From the NCBI RefSeq assembly GCF_007830265.1, contig NZ_VLKE01000001.1:868001-932000 (forward strand): 64,000 nt of DNA, in the 5' to 3' direction. Position 1 is the first letter of the stretch. Every line of letters begins with the position of its first letter. The notes under the pieces were generated by a model. That model saw nothing but the letters and a program-made list of their open reading frames with translations. It was not told the DNA's origin and ran no database searches. Positions 50,030-59,631 of this stretch are shown here, in pieces. A program made the translations under genes and the position numbers. This stretch comes from Micromonospora olivasterospora. Its GTDB lineage: Bacteria > Actinomycetota > Actinomycetes > Mycobacteriales > Micromonosporaceae.

Positions 50030-50767
50030 CTACAGTCCCGACTCGTTGGTGCGGACCATGATGCGGCGGCACTCCTCGCAGCGCACCACCTCGTCGGGGT
50101 CGGCCCGGCGGATGCGGGCCAGGTCGGCGCCGGAGAGCTCCAGCCGGCAGCCGCCGCAACGGGCGCCGGTCAGCAGGGCCGCGCCGAGCCCGGTGTCCTC
50201 GCGGATACGGTCGTAGAGCGTGACGAGGTCGGTCGGGAGGTCGCCGGCGAGCGGCTGCCGGGCGCTGCGCTTGAACTCCTCCTCCTTGGCGATCTCGGCG
50301 AGGCTGTCGTCGCGGCGCCGCTCGGCCGCCGCGCGCCGCTCGCGCGCCTCCGCGATCCGCCGCTCCACCCCGTCGAGGGTGGCCTGGGCGGTCTCCCGCT
50401 GCTCCATCAGCTCCAGCTCGGCGTCCTCCAGGTCGCTCTGCCGGCGGTTGAGGGAGACCAGCTCGTGCTGGAGCGCCTCCAACTCCCGGGCCGGGCCGGT
50501 GCCGGCGGCCAGCCGCGCCTCGTCCTTGCTCTTGCGGGCGCGGACCTGGTCGACGTCCTTCTCCAGCCGGGCGATGTCCCGGTCCAGGTCGTCGACGGCC
50601 ACCTGGGCGCGGACCCGCTCGTCCTCCAGCGCCGACAGCTCCCGGGCCAGGGCCTCCAGCTCGGCGTGCTCGGGCAGCGACCGGCGGCGGTGGGCGAGCT
50701 GGGCGAGGGCGGTGTCGATCGCCTGGAGGTCGAGCAGGCGGCGCTGGACCTTCGGGTCAGCCTTCAC
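50030..50767 (-). CDS. Zinc-ribbon coiled-coil protein (Rv2229c-type)
   Basis: Protein of 245 residues with a long coiled coil (residues about 25-185, heptads rich in Glu/Arg/Leu, e.g. LEALARELSALEDERVRAQV) and a C-terminal C4 zinc ribbon: GARCGGCRLELS and RCEECRRIMVR. This is the actinobacterial zinc-ribbon family next to RNase H; it may be an RNA- or protein-binding scaffold but no role is established. The GTG start overlaps the Nif3 stop codon (GTGA), and AAGGAG precedes it by 8 nt. Confidence 0.9.
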   Translation of the reverse strand: MKADPKVQRRLLDLQAIDTALAQLAHRRRSLPEHAELEALARELSALEDERVRAQVAVDDLDRDIARLEKDVDQVRARKSKDEARLAAGTGPARELEALQHELVSLNRRQSDLEDAELELMEQRETAQATLDGVERRIAEARERRAAAERRRDDSLAEIAKEEEFKRSARQPLAGDLPTDLVTLYDRIREDTGLGAALLTGARCGGCRLELSGADLARIRRADPDEVVRCEECRRIMVRTNESGL

Positions 50768-51672
50768 GGGCGGGGCTCCTTGTCGTCCGCGGCGGGTGCG
50801 GGGTAGGGGGCGGCCGATCCGGGACCGGCGCCGGGTGCGGCGGCGTGCACGGTCCACGGGTCGGTGTCCAGGTCGGACACCGTGGTCTCGACGCCCAGTT
50901 CCGCCCGCAGGAGGGCGGCCAGGTCGTCCAGCCAGGGTCGTTCGGTCGCCCAGTGGGCGGCGTCCAGGAGGGCGGGACCGTCGCCGGCGAGGTGCTCGCC
51001 GGCGGGGTGGTGGCGCAGGTCGGCGGTGAGGTACGCGTCGACTCCCGCCGCGGTCGCCGCCGCGAGGAACGAGTCCCCCGAGCCGCCGCTGACGGCGAGG
51101 GTGCGGATCGTGCGCCCCGGGTCGCCGGCGGCGCGGACCCCCCACGCGGTGGCGGGAAGGACGGCCGCGGCGTGCCGGGTCAGCTCGGCGAGGGTCATCG
51201 GCCGGGGCAGCTCGCCGATCCGGCCGATCCCCCGGCCCCCGCCGGCGGCCGGCGAGCCCGGCCGCCGGGGCTGCAACGGGCGCAGCCCGGTCAGCCCGAA
51301 CCGCGCGGCCAGGGCGTCGGAGACGCCGGGGTCGGCCACGTCGGCGTTGGTGTGCGCCACGTACAGCGCCACGTCGGCCCTGATGAGCTGGTGGACGATC
51401 CGCCCCTTGTACGTCGTCGGGGCGACCGAGGAGACGCCGCGCAGCAGCAGCGGGTGGTGGGCGACGATCAGGTCGGCGCCGGCCGCGAGGGCCTCGGCGA
51501 CCGTCTCGGGGACCACGTCCACCACGCAGGCCACCCGGCGCACCTCGGCGTCGGGCTCGCCGAGCACCAGCCCGACGCGGTCCCAGTCCTCGGCCCAGGC
51601 CGGCGGGTAGCGCCGCTCCAGCGTCGCCACGACGTCGGCCACGGTCGGCGGCGGGGCCGCGCTTGTGCTCAC
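50764..51672 (-). CDS. Nif3/YbgI-like dinuclear metal center protein
   Basis: Nif3-family protein of 302 residues, a putative dinuclear metal hydrolase; GTP cyclohydrolase I-like activity has been reported for some members. Metal-ligand segments are GADLIVAHHPLLLRGVSS with the paired His, VAHTNADVADPGVSDALA and LLDAAHWATERPWL with His and Glu. The GTG at 51672 is preceded 8 nt upstream by TAAGCT on the minus strand (51681-51686), so the message is leaderless and heads the operon with the zinc-ribbon and RNase H genes. About 40 residues at the C-terminus are Pro/Ala-rich and not conserved. Confidence 0.92.
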   Translation of the reverse strand: MSTSAAPPPTVADVVATLERRYPPAWAEDWDRVGLVLGEPDAEVRRVACVVDVVPETVAEALAAGADLIVAHHPLLLRGVSSVAPTTYKGRIVHQLIRADVALYVAHTNADVADPGVSDALAARFGLTGLRPLQPRRPGSPAAGGGRGIGRIGELPRPMTLAELTRHAAAVLPATAWGVRAAGDPGRTIRTLAVSGGSGDSFLAAATAAGVDAYLTADLRHHPAGEHLAGDGPALLDAAHWATERPWLDDLAALLRAELGVETTVSDLDTDPWTVHAAAPGAGPGSAAPYPAPAADDKEPRP

Positions 51673-51722
51673 GGCGGGCCAGCTTACCGGCGTCGGCCGC
51701 GCGGCACGGCCTCGGCCGTTGA

Positions 51723-51766
51723 CAGGGGCCCCTCGCACCACCGGAAGCGTCGACAAGGGGCCCCTG
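51723..51766 (-). terminator. Terminator after the flavoprotein gene
   Basis: Arms 51723-51733 and 51756-51766 are complementary over 11 bp around a 22-nt loop, and each arm contains the self-complementary AGGGGCCCCT. It lies 9 bp after the flavoprotein stop codon. Confidence 0.5.
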
Positions 51767-51774
51767 CTCCCACC

Positions 51775-52377
51775 TCAGGCGGCGGCGTCGACCTGGTACA
51801 GCCGGGCGCGGAGCGCGGCCAGGCCGACGCCCCAGGGGAAGCCGTGCAGGTGGCGCTCGCCGGCGCCGGGCGGATGCAGCGGGTAGACGTCGTCGCCGAA
51901 GCACACGTCCACCCCCCACTCGGTGAGCCGGGCCAGGCTGGCCCGGAACGCCGGGTGGGCGGCCATCGCGGCGTTGGTGAACGGCACCGCCACGATCGGC
52001 ACGGCCATGCCCTGCGCCTCGACCAGCAGCCCGAGGGCGAGCGTGTCGGCGATGCCGGCCGCCCACTTGTTGACGGTGTTGACCGTGGCCGGGCAGACGA
52101 TCATCGCGTCGGCGGTCGGCAGCACGTCCAGGTCGCCCGGATCCTTGTAGCGGCTGCGGACCGGATGGCCGGTCTGCCGGGCCAGCGCCGCCCGGTCGAC
52201 GAACTTCGCGCCGTCCGGCGTGGTGACCACGCAGACGTCCCAGCCGTCCTGCTGCGCCAGCTCGACCAGCCGGTCGACGTGACCGGCCAGCGGCGAACCG
52301 CACGCGATGACGTAGAGCACCCGACGGTGTTCACTGCTGCGGTGCGGGCCGTTTCCTGCGGCCCCCACCACGCTCAT
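51775..52377 (-). CDS. Flavoprotein (HFCD/PPC decarboxylase-like)
   Basis: Protein of 200 residues in the homo-oligomeric flavin-containing Cys decarboxylase superfamily. The N-terminal VLYVIACGSPLAGHVDRLVE and the FMN-binding VCPATVNTVNKWAAGIADTL are recognisable, and PFTNAAMAAHPAFRASLARL replaces the PAMN motif of authentic decarboxylases. It therefore probably binds FMN without decarboxylating phosphopantothenoylcysteine. The ATG overlaps the stop of the upstream TPR-HTH regulator (ATGA), so they are translationally coupled. This regulator-flavoprotein pair recurs in actinomycetes to my knowledge and its purpose is unknown. Confidence 0.82.
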   Translation of the reverse strand: MSVVGAAGNGPHRSSEHRRVLYVIACGSPLAGHVDRLVELAQQDGWDVCVVTTPDGAKFVDRAALARQTGHPVRSRYKDPGDLDVLPTADAMIVCPATVNTVNKWAAGIADTLALGLLVEAQGMAVPIVAVPFTNAAMAAHPAFRASLARLTEWGVDVCFGDDVYPLHPPGAGERHLHGFPWGVGLAALRARLYQVDAAA

Positions 52378-53603
52378 ACTCCCACTCCCATGTGCTCAGC
52401 CAACTCCGCGATCGGCGGAGGCGGCGCACCCCGTGTGCGACGCAGGACGTCCGACATCACCTCGTGGGCGATCGGGCGGCAGCGGATCTCCGAGGGCGCC
52501 AGCCGGTCGCCGCGCAGCAGCATCTCGCCGGCGTTGGCCACGTCGCCGAGCTGCGCGTAGCCCCGGGCCAGGTCGAGCAGGTGGTGGGCCCGGCGCTCGG
52601 GCAGCAGGGCGTTGAACGCGGGCTCGGGGAGGCTGCGGTGGTGCACCTCGACCGCCCGCCCGCCGTCGCCGAGCTCGACGGCGGCGGCGGCCCGGTGCAG
52701 CTCGACGTTGGTCGGGCCGAACGACGTCCAGTAGTGGTTGAAGTCCCCGCCGAGCAGGGTGGCCGCCTCCTGGGCGCCGTTGATCAGGTCGTCGACGGTC
52801 GCGGAGTCGCCGAGCCGGGCGGCGGCCATCGCGCCCTGCAGCAGCAGCAGGCCGTAGACCGAGAGGCGCTCAGGGGAGGAGTCGTTGAGGCCGCCGGGGC
52901 CGAGCCGGTTGGCGATGTTGACGTTGAGCTCCAGCGCCGGGCGGGCCCGGCCCATCGCCACCATCGCGTTGCAGACCCGGGTGGTGGCGATGCCGGCCAG
53001 CAGCGGGTCGTCGGCCCGCTGGGCGACTGCCATCGACCGGTCGGCGGCCAGCCACGCCAGCTCGCACTCACCGAGCTTGCGCAGCACGGAGGAGGCGATC
53101 TGGTAGACCTGCCCGAGCAGGTGGGCGGCCTCCCGGGCGTCGTCGCCGCCGTGGCCGGCGTCCGCGGCCTGGGCGTCGCGCAGCAGCTTCGGCAGCGCCC
53201 GCGTGAGCATCCCGTAGCGGCCGTACTGGTAGGTGAGCCAGGCGTGGTTGACGGCCTTGCGCATGTCCGTCAGCGGCGGGGGGTACGGGGCCGCGGCGAA
53301 GTAGGCGCTCATCGAGTCGTACCGCTCCAGGGCGGCCCGGATCTCCTGGACCTCGACCTGGTCGATGCAGTTCAAGGCGTCGGTCCGCCGCTCCGGGTCC
53401 TTGCCGAGCAGCAGCTGGACGTCGACCTGGAGGATGTCGGCTATCTCGTAGAGGACGGAGAACTTGTCGAGCCGGCGCACCCCGCGCTCGACCTTGTCCA
53501 CCCAGCTCTTGGACTTGCCGAGCCGGTCGGCGAAGACCTGCTGGGACATCTTGCGCCGCCCGCGCCAGTAGGCGACCCGACGGCCTATCGGTAGCTCGTC
53601 CAT
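52374..53603 (-). CDS. XRE-family regulator with C-terminal helical (TPR-like) repeats
   Basis: Protein of 409 residues. The N-terminal XRE helix-turn-helix (residues 6-65) reads RRVAYWRGRRKMSQQVFADR followed by LGKSKSWVDKVERG. From about residue 110 the rest is alpha-helical with repeated TPR-like pairs (LLGQVYQIASSVLRKLGECE; GIATTRVCNAMVAMGRARPA). Such proteins in actinomycetes control development or secondary metabolism. The ATG at 53603 is preceded by GGAGGG; a longer frame adds 19 Gly/Ala residues and is rejected. It is divergent from the prim-pol-like gene, 243 bp apart, and coupled to the flavoprotein gene. Confidence 0.85.
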   Translation of the reverse strand: MDELPIGRRVAYWRGRRKMSQQVFADRLGKSKSWVDKVERGVRRLDKFSVLYEIADILQVDVQLLLGKDPERRTDALNCIDQVEVQEIRAALERYDSMSAYFAAAPYPPPLTDMRKAVNHAWLTYQYGRYGMLTRALPKLLRDAQAADAGHGGDDAREAAHLLGQVYQIASSVLRKLGECELAWLAADRSMAVAQRADDPLLAGIATTRVCNAMVAMGRARPALELNVNIANRLGPGGLNDSSPERLSVYGLLLLQGAMAAARLGDSATVDDLINGAQEAATLLGGDFNHYWTSFGPTNVELHRAAAAVELGDGGRAVEVHHRSLPEPAFNALLPERRAHHLLDLARGYAQLGDVANAGEMLLRGDRLAPSEIRCRPIAHEVMSDVLRRTRGAPPPPIAELAEHMGVGV

Positions 53604-53846
53604 CTCCTCATCCCTCCCCCCGGCCCCGACTCCGGCCGACCCCGGCCGGGCGCGGGTCACGCCCGACCGTTCGTACTGAGATTCTTCGCTGATCGCACAG
53701 TCTGTGCGTCAGCCGTGCGGACAGTCCTCTTAGTTTCGTGCAAGTTGCATGAGCCGTTCGCCAGGTCAACGATCGCGGGTTACGGCAGTGACGGTGCTCG
53801 ACATATGGGCTGGCACCCACCGGCCGCGGGGAAGGAGTTGGGGCGA

Positions 53847-54517
53847 ATGTGGAGGAACGTCGCACCGCGTGTCGCGCAACTGTCCCCGCTGGAGCGGGTC
53901 CGCCTGCGCCGGATCGCCGTCCGCTACGCCCTGCACGGCTGGGAGGTCACCCCGGGCGCCTGCCTGGCCCGCAGCCGCTTCGTCTGCGGACGGGCCGGCT
54001 GCCCCACCGTCGGCTGCCATCCCGCGCTGGAGGAGTGGCAGCAGGGGGCGAGCGCCGACCCGGCCCGGGTGGCGACCTGGTGGCGCAGCCGGCCGCACGG
54101 GGTACTGCTGCCCACCGGCCGGGCGTTCGACGTCCTGGAGGTGTCCGCCCACCTCGGCCGGCAGGCCCTCGACACGGTCAGGACGCACCCGGCCGGCGAG
54201 GGGTGCGCGGGCCGGTCGTGGTGACCCCGACCGGGCGGTGGATGTTCCTGGTCCGCCCTGGCGACCCGCTGCGCCCCGAGCTGGAGCACTGCTTCCACGT
54301 GGTCCGGCACGGCGTCGGCTCGTGGATACCGGCGCCGCCCACCCGGCTGCCCGAGGGGCCGGTCCGCTGGGCGGTCGCCCCGGAACAGGCCCGCTGGCGG
54401 CTGCCGGACTCCTACCTGGTGCAGAACGCGCTGGTCGAGGCGCTGCGGGCGGCCGGGGTGAGGCTGACCACCGAGCTGCTCCCCGGTCACCTGCCGCTGC
54501 CCCGGCGCGGCTGCTGA
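53847..54517 (+). CDS. Bifunctional DNA primase/polymerase-like (prim-pol N-terminal) protein, frameshifted
   Basis: Protein of about 222 residues if repaired. The first frame (53847 to about 54200) codes for MWRNVAPRVAQLSPLERVRL, RYALHGWEVTPGACLARSR with HPALEEWQQGAS and LLPTGRAFDVLEV, typical of the prim-pol N-terminal domain seen in short actinobacterial proteins. The continuation GPVVVTPTGRWMFLVRPGDP with GSWIPAPPTRLPEGPVRWAV is in another frame from about 54205. The shift sits in GAGGGGTGCG at about 54200; one extra G restores GEGVRGPVVVTP. The active-site Asp residues of true prim-pol are not obvious, so polymerase activity is doubtful. AAGGAG precedes the ATG at 53847. Confidence 0.75.
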
Positions 54518-54524
54518 GCCGCGG

Positions 54525-54553
54525 CTGTCGGGCTGCCGACGCGGGCCCGACAG
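54525..54553 (+). terminator. Hairpin terminator after the prim-pol-like gene
   Basis: Arms 54525-54533 (CTGTCGGGC) and 54545-54553 form a perfect 9-bp stem with an 11-nt loop, 7 bp after the stop codon. Confidence 0.6.
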
Positions 54554-55059
54554 CGTCCCGGCGGCCCGGCGACTCGTTGACCCGTGCGGGGGCGCGACCG
54601 CGCCCGAGCGGGGGTCCGATGTCCAGGTACGACGCGCCGCGCCAGCCCGGTGGCGCGGAACCGCCACCGCACCGCCACCGGGGGCACCGCTGGCCCCCGA
54701 GCCGGCCGTGCGGCTCCCGCCCCGGTCGGCCCGGCCGCTGGGCTCCCGCCCGGCGGGCACCCGCCGCCCCGCCCGCTGACGATCGCGCACGCCGCGGGTT
54801 CCGCCCGTCCTCGTCGCCCGACAGGGACGACGCGTCCCGAGCCGGGCCGCGCGCGGCGTTTCGGCCCGGCCGACGCCGATGGCCCGTTTCGTTACCCGCC
54901 GGCCCCTTGGGCATCGACAAGCCTGCGCTGAGTCGCTCGTCCACACCGGCCCGCGCCGCCGCCCCGGCCGGCGAAAGTAGCAGCAGGGGCAGCGCGTGAG
55001 CCGCCTCCGCAGCGGGTATGCCGCCGGACCGCTGATACGCGTGAGGGGAAGGCACCGCC
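54554..55059. other. Intergenic stretch without a convincing gene
   Basis: About 500 bp of Pro/Arg/Gly-coding-biased GC-rich DNA. One open frame from 54619 to 54999 (starting MSRYDAPRQPGG, ending ESSSRGSA) has no Shine-Dalgarno sequence, no hydrophobic core and a composition matching non-coding DNA. Nothing else was seen except the promoter region of the DUF3040 gene near the right end. Confidence 0.5.
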
Positions 55060-55317
55060 ATGCTCAGCAAAGAGGATCAGCGCAGGTTCGAACAGATCAC
55101 CCGTCAGCTCCGGGAGAGCGACCCGGAGTTCTTCGCCCGGCTGGACCACCGGACCCGGGCCCGGCGCGGCCGCTACCTGATGCTGTTGACCATCGTGCTG
55201 TGGGCCTCGCTGCCGGCGATGACCGTGCTGGCCGGCCGGCTGGCCGGCGCGGTCTGCGCGGTGGTGCTGCTGGCCAACGCCGCGCTCATGTGGAGGTTCC
55301 GGCGCCGATGGCTATGA
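55060..55317 (+). CDS. DUF3040 small membrane protein
   Basis: Protein of 85 residues: an N-terminal soluble helix LSKEDQRRFEQITRQLRESD followed by DPEFFARL, a basic stretch RTRARRGRY and a transmembrane hairpin from about residue 38 (YLMLLTIVLWASLPAMTVLA; AVCAVVLLANAALMW). Length, the starting LSxxE-type helix and the FRRRW end fit DUF3040, a family found throughout actinobacteria with no assigned function. AGGGGAAGG precedes the ATG. Its 3' end overlaps the convergent SWIM gene by 6 bp. Confidence 0.85.
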   Translation: MLSKEDQRRFEQITRQLRESDPEFFARLDHRTRARRGRYLMLLTIVLWASLPAMTVLAGRLAGAVCAVVLLANAALMWRFRRRWL

Positions 55318-56403
55318 CCGCGCGGGCGGGTCCGGGACCGGCCCGGACTCCGCCGGCTCCGGGGACCCCGGCGGCCGGGACGACGGCCCCCGGTCCGTCT
55401 CCGGGCGGGGCCGGCCGAACTCCCGGTAGGCCCGGCGCAGCCGTTCCACCAGGCCCGGTCCGCCCAGCGCGGGCGCCGGGGCGCCGAGCTGCCGCAGCAG
55501 CAGGTCCGGCCCGGTCGCCAGGCTCGGCGGCCGGTCCGGCAGCGGGACCGGCGGCACCCAGAACCGGTCCACCGCGTCGGCCGGCGGGGCCGCGGGCAGC
55601 GCGGCGAGCGCCCGCGCGGCGCCGACCGCCGGCAGGGCGCGACCGTCCGCCCTGGACGGCCGCACCCGTATCCCGTCCGCCCGGTCGCCGTCGTCCGCCG
55701 TGGACGGCGCACGGCCCTCGGCCGCCCGGCCGTCGTCGCCCGCCGTGGGCGGCGCCGCCCGGCCGTCGGCGGCACGCAGGGCACGTAGGCGGTCCAGCAG
55801 GTCGGACCGGCGCCGGCCCCGCCAGTGCAGCAGCGCGAACGGGTCCGCGTCGAACGCCTCGGCGAGCAGGTAGAACGCCGCGGCGAGGTGCTTGCACGGT
55901 ACGGCGAAGTCGGGGCAGCTGCACCGCTGGGCGAGCTCGTCGATCCCGGCCGGGAACAGGGGCGCGCCCGCGGCGACGAACAACTCCTCCAGCTCGGCCG
56001 GCAGGTCGCCGGCGAGCAGCCGGGCGCTGAAGAACGCCTGCGCCGCCAGTTCCGCCTCGACCCGGTCCCACAGCCGCGCCGGGAACGGGGCCAGCTCGAT
56101 GCGCACCCGGTACGGCTCGGCCCGGGAGCCCTGCACACTCGCCGTCACCACGCCCGGGGCCACATCCAGGCTGAGCACCTGCCCGGCCCGCGCGTACGAC
56201 CGGCCGCGGGTGAGCCGGGTGCCCAGCGCGAACGACTCCAGCACCTCCAGGAACCGCCGGGACCACCAGGACCGGCCGATCGCGCCCCGGGTGCTGCGGG
56301 CGCGCAGCCCGCCGTCCACCCGCCGCGGCCGGCCGTACTCGGCGAACCGGCCGGTGGAGGCGCCCCCGCCGGACGGCGCCGACCGCTCGGCGGGCGGCGT
56401 CAC
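55312..56403 (-). CDS. SWIM zinc-finger protein, SNF2 partner
   Basis: Protein of 363 residues with a central SWIM motif CSCPDFAVPCKHLAAAFYLL (CxC then CxH at about residues 150-165). The N-terminal 25 residues are Pro/Gly-rich, then SWWSRRFLEVLESFALGTRL with RGRSYARAGQVLSLDVAPG is the usual beginning of SWIM proteins linked to SNF2 helicases. The C-terminal 180 residues are Ala/Pro-rich and variable. The GTG at 56403 overlaps the SNF2 stop codon (GTGA), so the pair is translationally coupled and probably acts together on DNA. This gene pair is conserved in actinobacteria. Confidence 0.85.
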   Translation of the reverse strand: MTPPAERSAPSGGGASTGRFAEYGRPRRVDGGLRARSTRGAIGRSWWSRRFLEVLESFALGTRLTRGRSYARAGQVLSLDVAPGVVTASVQGSRAEPYRVRIELAPFPARLWDRVEAELAAQAFFSARLLAGDLPAELEELFVAAGAPLFPAGIDELAQRCSCPDFAVPCKHLAAAFYLLAEAFDADPFALLHWRGRRRSDLLDRLRALRAADGRAAPPTAGDDGRAAEGRAPSTADDGDRADGIRVRPSRADGRALPAVGAARALAALPAAPPADAVDRFWVPPVPLPDRPPSLATGPDLLLRQLGAPAPALGGPGLVERLRRAYREFGRPRPETDRGPSSRPPGSPEPAESGPVPDPPARS

Positions 56404-59400
56404 TCGACCACCGCCCCGGGCTCCAGCGCGAACAGCTCGCGCAGCTGCTCCGTGGACAGCTCGGTGACCCACTGCTCGCCCGCGCCCACCACGGACGCGG
56501 CCAGGCTCCGCTTCTCGGCGATCATCGCGGCGACCTTCTCCTCCACCGTGCCGGCGCAGACGAACTTGCGGACCTGCACCCGCCGGCGCTGACCGATCCG
56601 GAACGCCCGGTCGGTGGCCTGGTCCTCGACCGCCGGGTTCCACCACCGGTCGACGTGGACGACGTGGTTGGCCGCGGTCAGGGTCAGCCCGGTGCCGCCG
56701 GCCTTGAGCGAGAGCACGAACAGCGCCGGCCCGCCGTCGGACTGGAACCGGGCGACCATGGCGTCCCGGTCGGCCTTGCCGACGCCGCCGTGCAGGAAGA
56801 GCACCTCCCGGCCGAACCGGGCGGACAGGTGTCCGCGCAGCATCGCGCCGAACTCGGCGTACTGGGTGAACAGCAGGGCCTTCTCCCCCGCCGCGAGCAC
56901 CTCGTCGAGGATCTCCTCCAGCCGGGCCAGCTTTCCCGACCGGCCGGCCAGGGCGGAGCCGTCGCGCAGCAGCTGGGCCGGGTGGTTGCAGACCTGCTTG
57001 AGCCGGGTCATCGCCGACAGCACGAGGCCGCGCCGCTCGATGCCGTCGCTGGACTCGATGCGCGCCAGCATGTCGTCGACCAGCGCCCGGTACAGCGACG
57101 CCTGCTCGGCGGTGAGGTTGCAGAGCACCTCCATCTCCAGCTTCTCGGGCAGGTCGGAGATGATCGACGAGTCGGTCTTGAGGCGGCGCAGCACGAACGG
57201 GCCGGTCATCCGGCGCAGCCGCTCGGCCGCCTCGGCGTCGCCGTGCCGCTCGATCGGCTCCGCGTACGCCTTGCGGAACGCGGCCGCCGGGCCGAGCAGC
57301 CCGGGGTTGGCGAACTGCATGATCGACCAGAGGTCGGCGAGCCGGTTCTCCACCGGCGTGCCGGTGACCGCCACCCGGTGCCGGGCGGGCAGCGCCCGGA
57401 CGGCCTCCGCCTGCCGGGTCGAGGCGTTCTTGATCGCCTGCGCCTCGTCCACCACCACCCGGTGCCAGTCGATCCCGGCCAGGTCGACCGCGTCGCGGGC
57501 GGCGACCGAGTACGTGGTGAGCACCAGGTCCGCGGCGTGCACGGCGGCGACGAACGCCTCCCCCCGCGCCCGCTCGGCGCCGTGGTGCACGTGTACGCGC
57601 AGCCCCGGCGTGAACCGCGCGGCCTCCCGCTGCCAGTTGCCGACCAGCGACATCGGGCAGACCAGCAGGGTCGGACCCGCCTCGGGCGGGTCCCCGGCGA
57701 GCAGGGCGAGCAGCTGCACCGTCTTGCCCAGCCCCATGTCGTCGGCGAGCACCCCGCCCAGCCCGAGCGACTGGAGGAACGCCAGCCAGGCCAGCCCCCG
57801 CCGCTGGTACGGCCGCAGCGTCCCGGCGAAGCCCGGCGGCGGATCCAGCGGGGTGAGCCGGCGCTCGGCCTGCCCGGCGAGCAGGTCACCGAGCGCCCCG
57901 TCGGCGGTGACCTCCAGTACCGGCAGCGCGTCGTCGGAGTCGGCCTCGGCCAGGCCGAGCCGGAGCAGGTCGGCGACGGTCAGCTCGCCGGCAGACCGGA
58001 GCAGCCGCAGCCCGGCGGCCAGCCGCCGGGGGTCCAGCTCGACCCAGCGCCCGCGCAGCCGGACCAGCGGCGTCTTCAGCTCCGCCAGCGCGGCCAGTTC
58101 CTCCTCCGACAGCGGCTCGTCGCCGAGCGCCACCTCCCAGCGGTAGTCGACCAGCGCGTCCAGGCCCAGCCCGCCGGCCGCCGCGGCCACGGTGCCCGGC
58201 GCGGTCCGGCCGCGCGCCCGCAGCCGCGCCCCGAGCCGGGACGACGGCCGCTGCCACCAGGACGGCAGCAGCACCCCGAACCCGGCGGCGTGCAGCACCG
58301 GCGCCCCCTCGCGGAGGAACCGGTGCGCGCCGTCGGCGTCCAGGTGCAGCGCCTCCGGGGCGGCCGTGCGCAGGGCGGCGTCCAGCTCGGGCCAGAGCCG
58401 GCTGGCCCGGCCCAGCTCGGCCAGCAGGGTCTCCTGCGGCCGGTCGCCGAGGCCGTCGACCGTCGCCGGGGCCCGCCAGACGCGCCCGGCGTCGACCAGC
58501 AGGCTCGGCTCGTCGGCGGCCTGGAGCCCGAACTCGACCCGCCAGAGCGCCGCGTCGCCGGACGCCTCGACGAGGGCGCCCGCCCGCTCGTCCTCCCCGG
58601 CCAACTCCTCGGCGTGAGCCTCGGTGAACGGGTCGACGGCCGGTTCCACCAGGCGGAAGCTCGCCCGCACCGCGCCGCCGGCCGCGTCGCGCTGCCAGTC
58701 GTCCAGCTCGGCGCGCAGCGCGTCCAGGGCGGCGGGGTCGGCGGCGAAGCGGCCGTCGGGGCCGGTGAGGGCGGCCAGCCACGCGGGCACCGCGCCGGTC
58801 TGCCGGCCGCCCCGGGTGAGTACGGTCCGGGTGAGCGCGGCCCGGGCGGCGGCGTCGGTGAGCGCGTCGAGGGCGTCGGCGACCAGCTCGCCGGGCGACG
58901 GCCCGTCGGACGCGGCGCGGGCGGCCGGGGGCAGGGCCAGCGCCAGCGACCGCGCCCAGGCGGCGTCCGCGCCGGTGAGCAGGGCCGCCACACCGCCCGC
59001 GCCGGCACCGCCGCCCGGCGGGTCGTTGGCGCGTCGGGGGGCGTTAGCCCGTCGGAAGGCGTCGGCTCGTCGGGCGGAACGCGGTCGGCGCGGGTGCCTC
59101 GGCCGGGGCGACACCGGGCAGCACCCGGCCGCGGTGAACCAGGTCGGCGGCGAACTCGGCCACGTCGGCGAGGTGCCGCAGGGTGGCGCCGCACACCCCG
59201 GCGAGGTCGCCGGCAGCGCGCAGCAGCGCGAGCGCGTCGCCCGGGGCGTACCGGAGGGCGGGGGCGCGCCAGCCGGCGAGGGTGACCGGCCCGCGGACCG
59301 GTTCGTCGACGGCGGTCCGGACCAGCTCCGGGGAGTCGGCGGGCGAGCCCGCCCGGGTGGGCAGGCGCAGCAGCACCGAGCCGGCCCGCGCGGCCGGCGG

Positions 59401-59568
59401 GCCGGCGGCGAGGGCGGCGGCCAGCGTGGCGCGGTCGGCGGCGAACGGGTGGGGACGCTCGCGCGGCGCGCGGCCGGGCCGGCGCGGCGCGCGGGGCGGC
59501 AGGGCGCTGTCCTCCGCCCACACGGCGAGCCCCGCGCCGGGCAGCCACGCCCCGTGGATGACCAGCAC
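56400..59568 (-). CDS. SNF2-family DEAD-like helicase (HepA type), frameshifted near the N-terminus
   Basis: Swi2/Snf2 ATPase of about 1055 residues once repaired. The N-terminal domain (VLVIHGAWLPGAGLAVWAED, from GTG at 59568, with RBS GAGGGGGAG) and the C-terminal helicase are in different frames. The helicase shows motif I LADDMGLGKTVQLLALL, the DEAQ box VVVDEAQAIKNAST, motif III-like VAVTGTPVENRLADLWS and motif VI TDRAFRIGQRRRVQVRK. The switch lies in a degenerate repeat at about 59040-59080: the first frame stops at 59044, the last starts after it, and the third frame across the junction reads as a natural Pro/Asp/Thr linker. Two single-base deletions, or one insertion, would explain it. 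Coupled to the SWIM gene downstream. Confidence 0.8.
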
Positions 59569-59618
59569 CCGCTCCCCCTCGTCCAGACCCCGGCCCAGGA
59601 TAGGCGGCGCGGCCGGGC

Positions 59619-59624
59619 TAGCGT
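59619..59624 (+). promoter_or_regulatory. Leaderless -10 box of the PfkB kinase gene
   Basis: TAGCGT lies 7 nt before the ATG at 59632. Confidence 0.45.
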
Positions 59625-59631
59625 CGGCGCC

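Noticed and set aside
54619..54999. Possible 126-residue gene (starting MSRYDAPRQPGG)
   Set aside because: No ribosome-binding site, no recognisable motif, and Arg/Pro/Gly composition typical of non-coding sequence.
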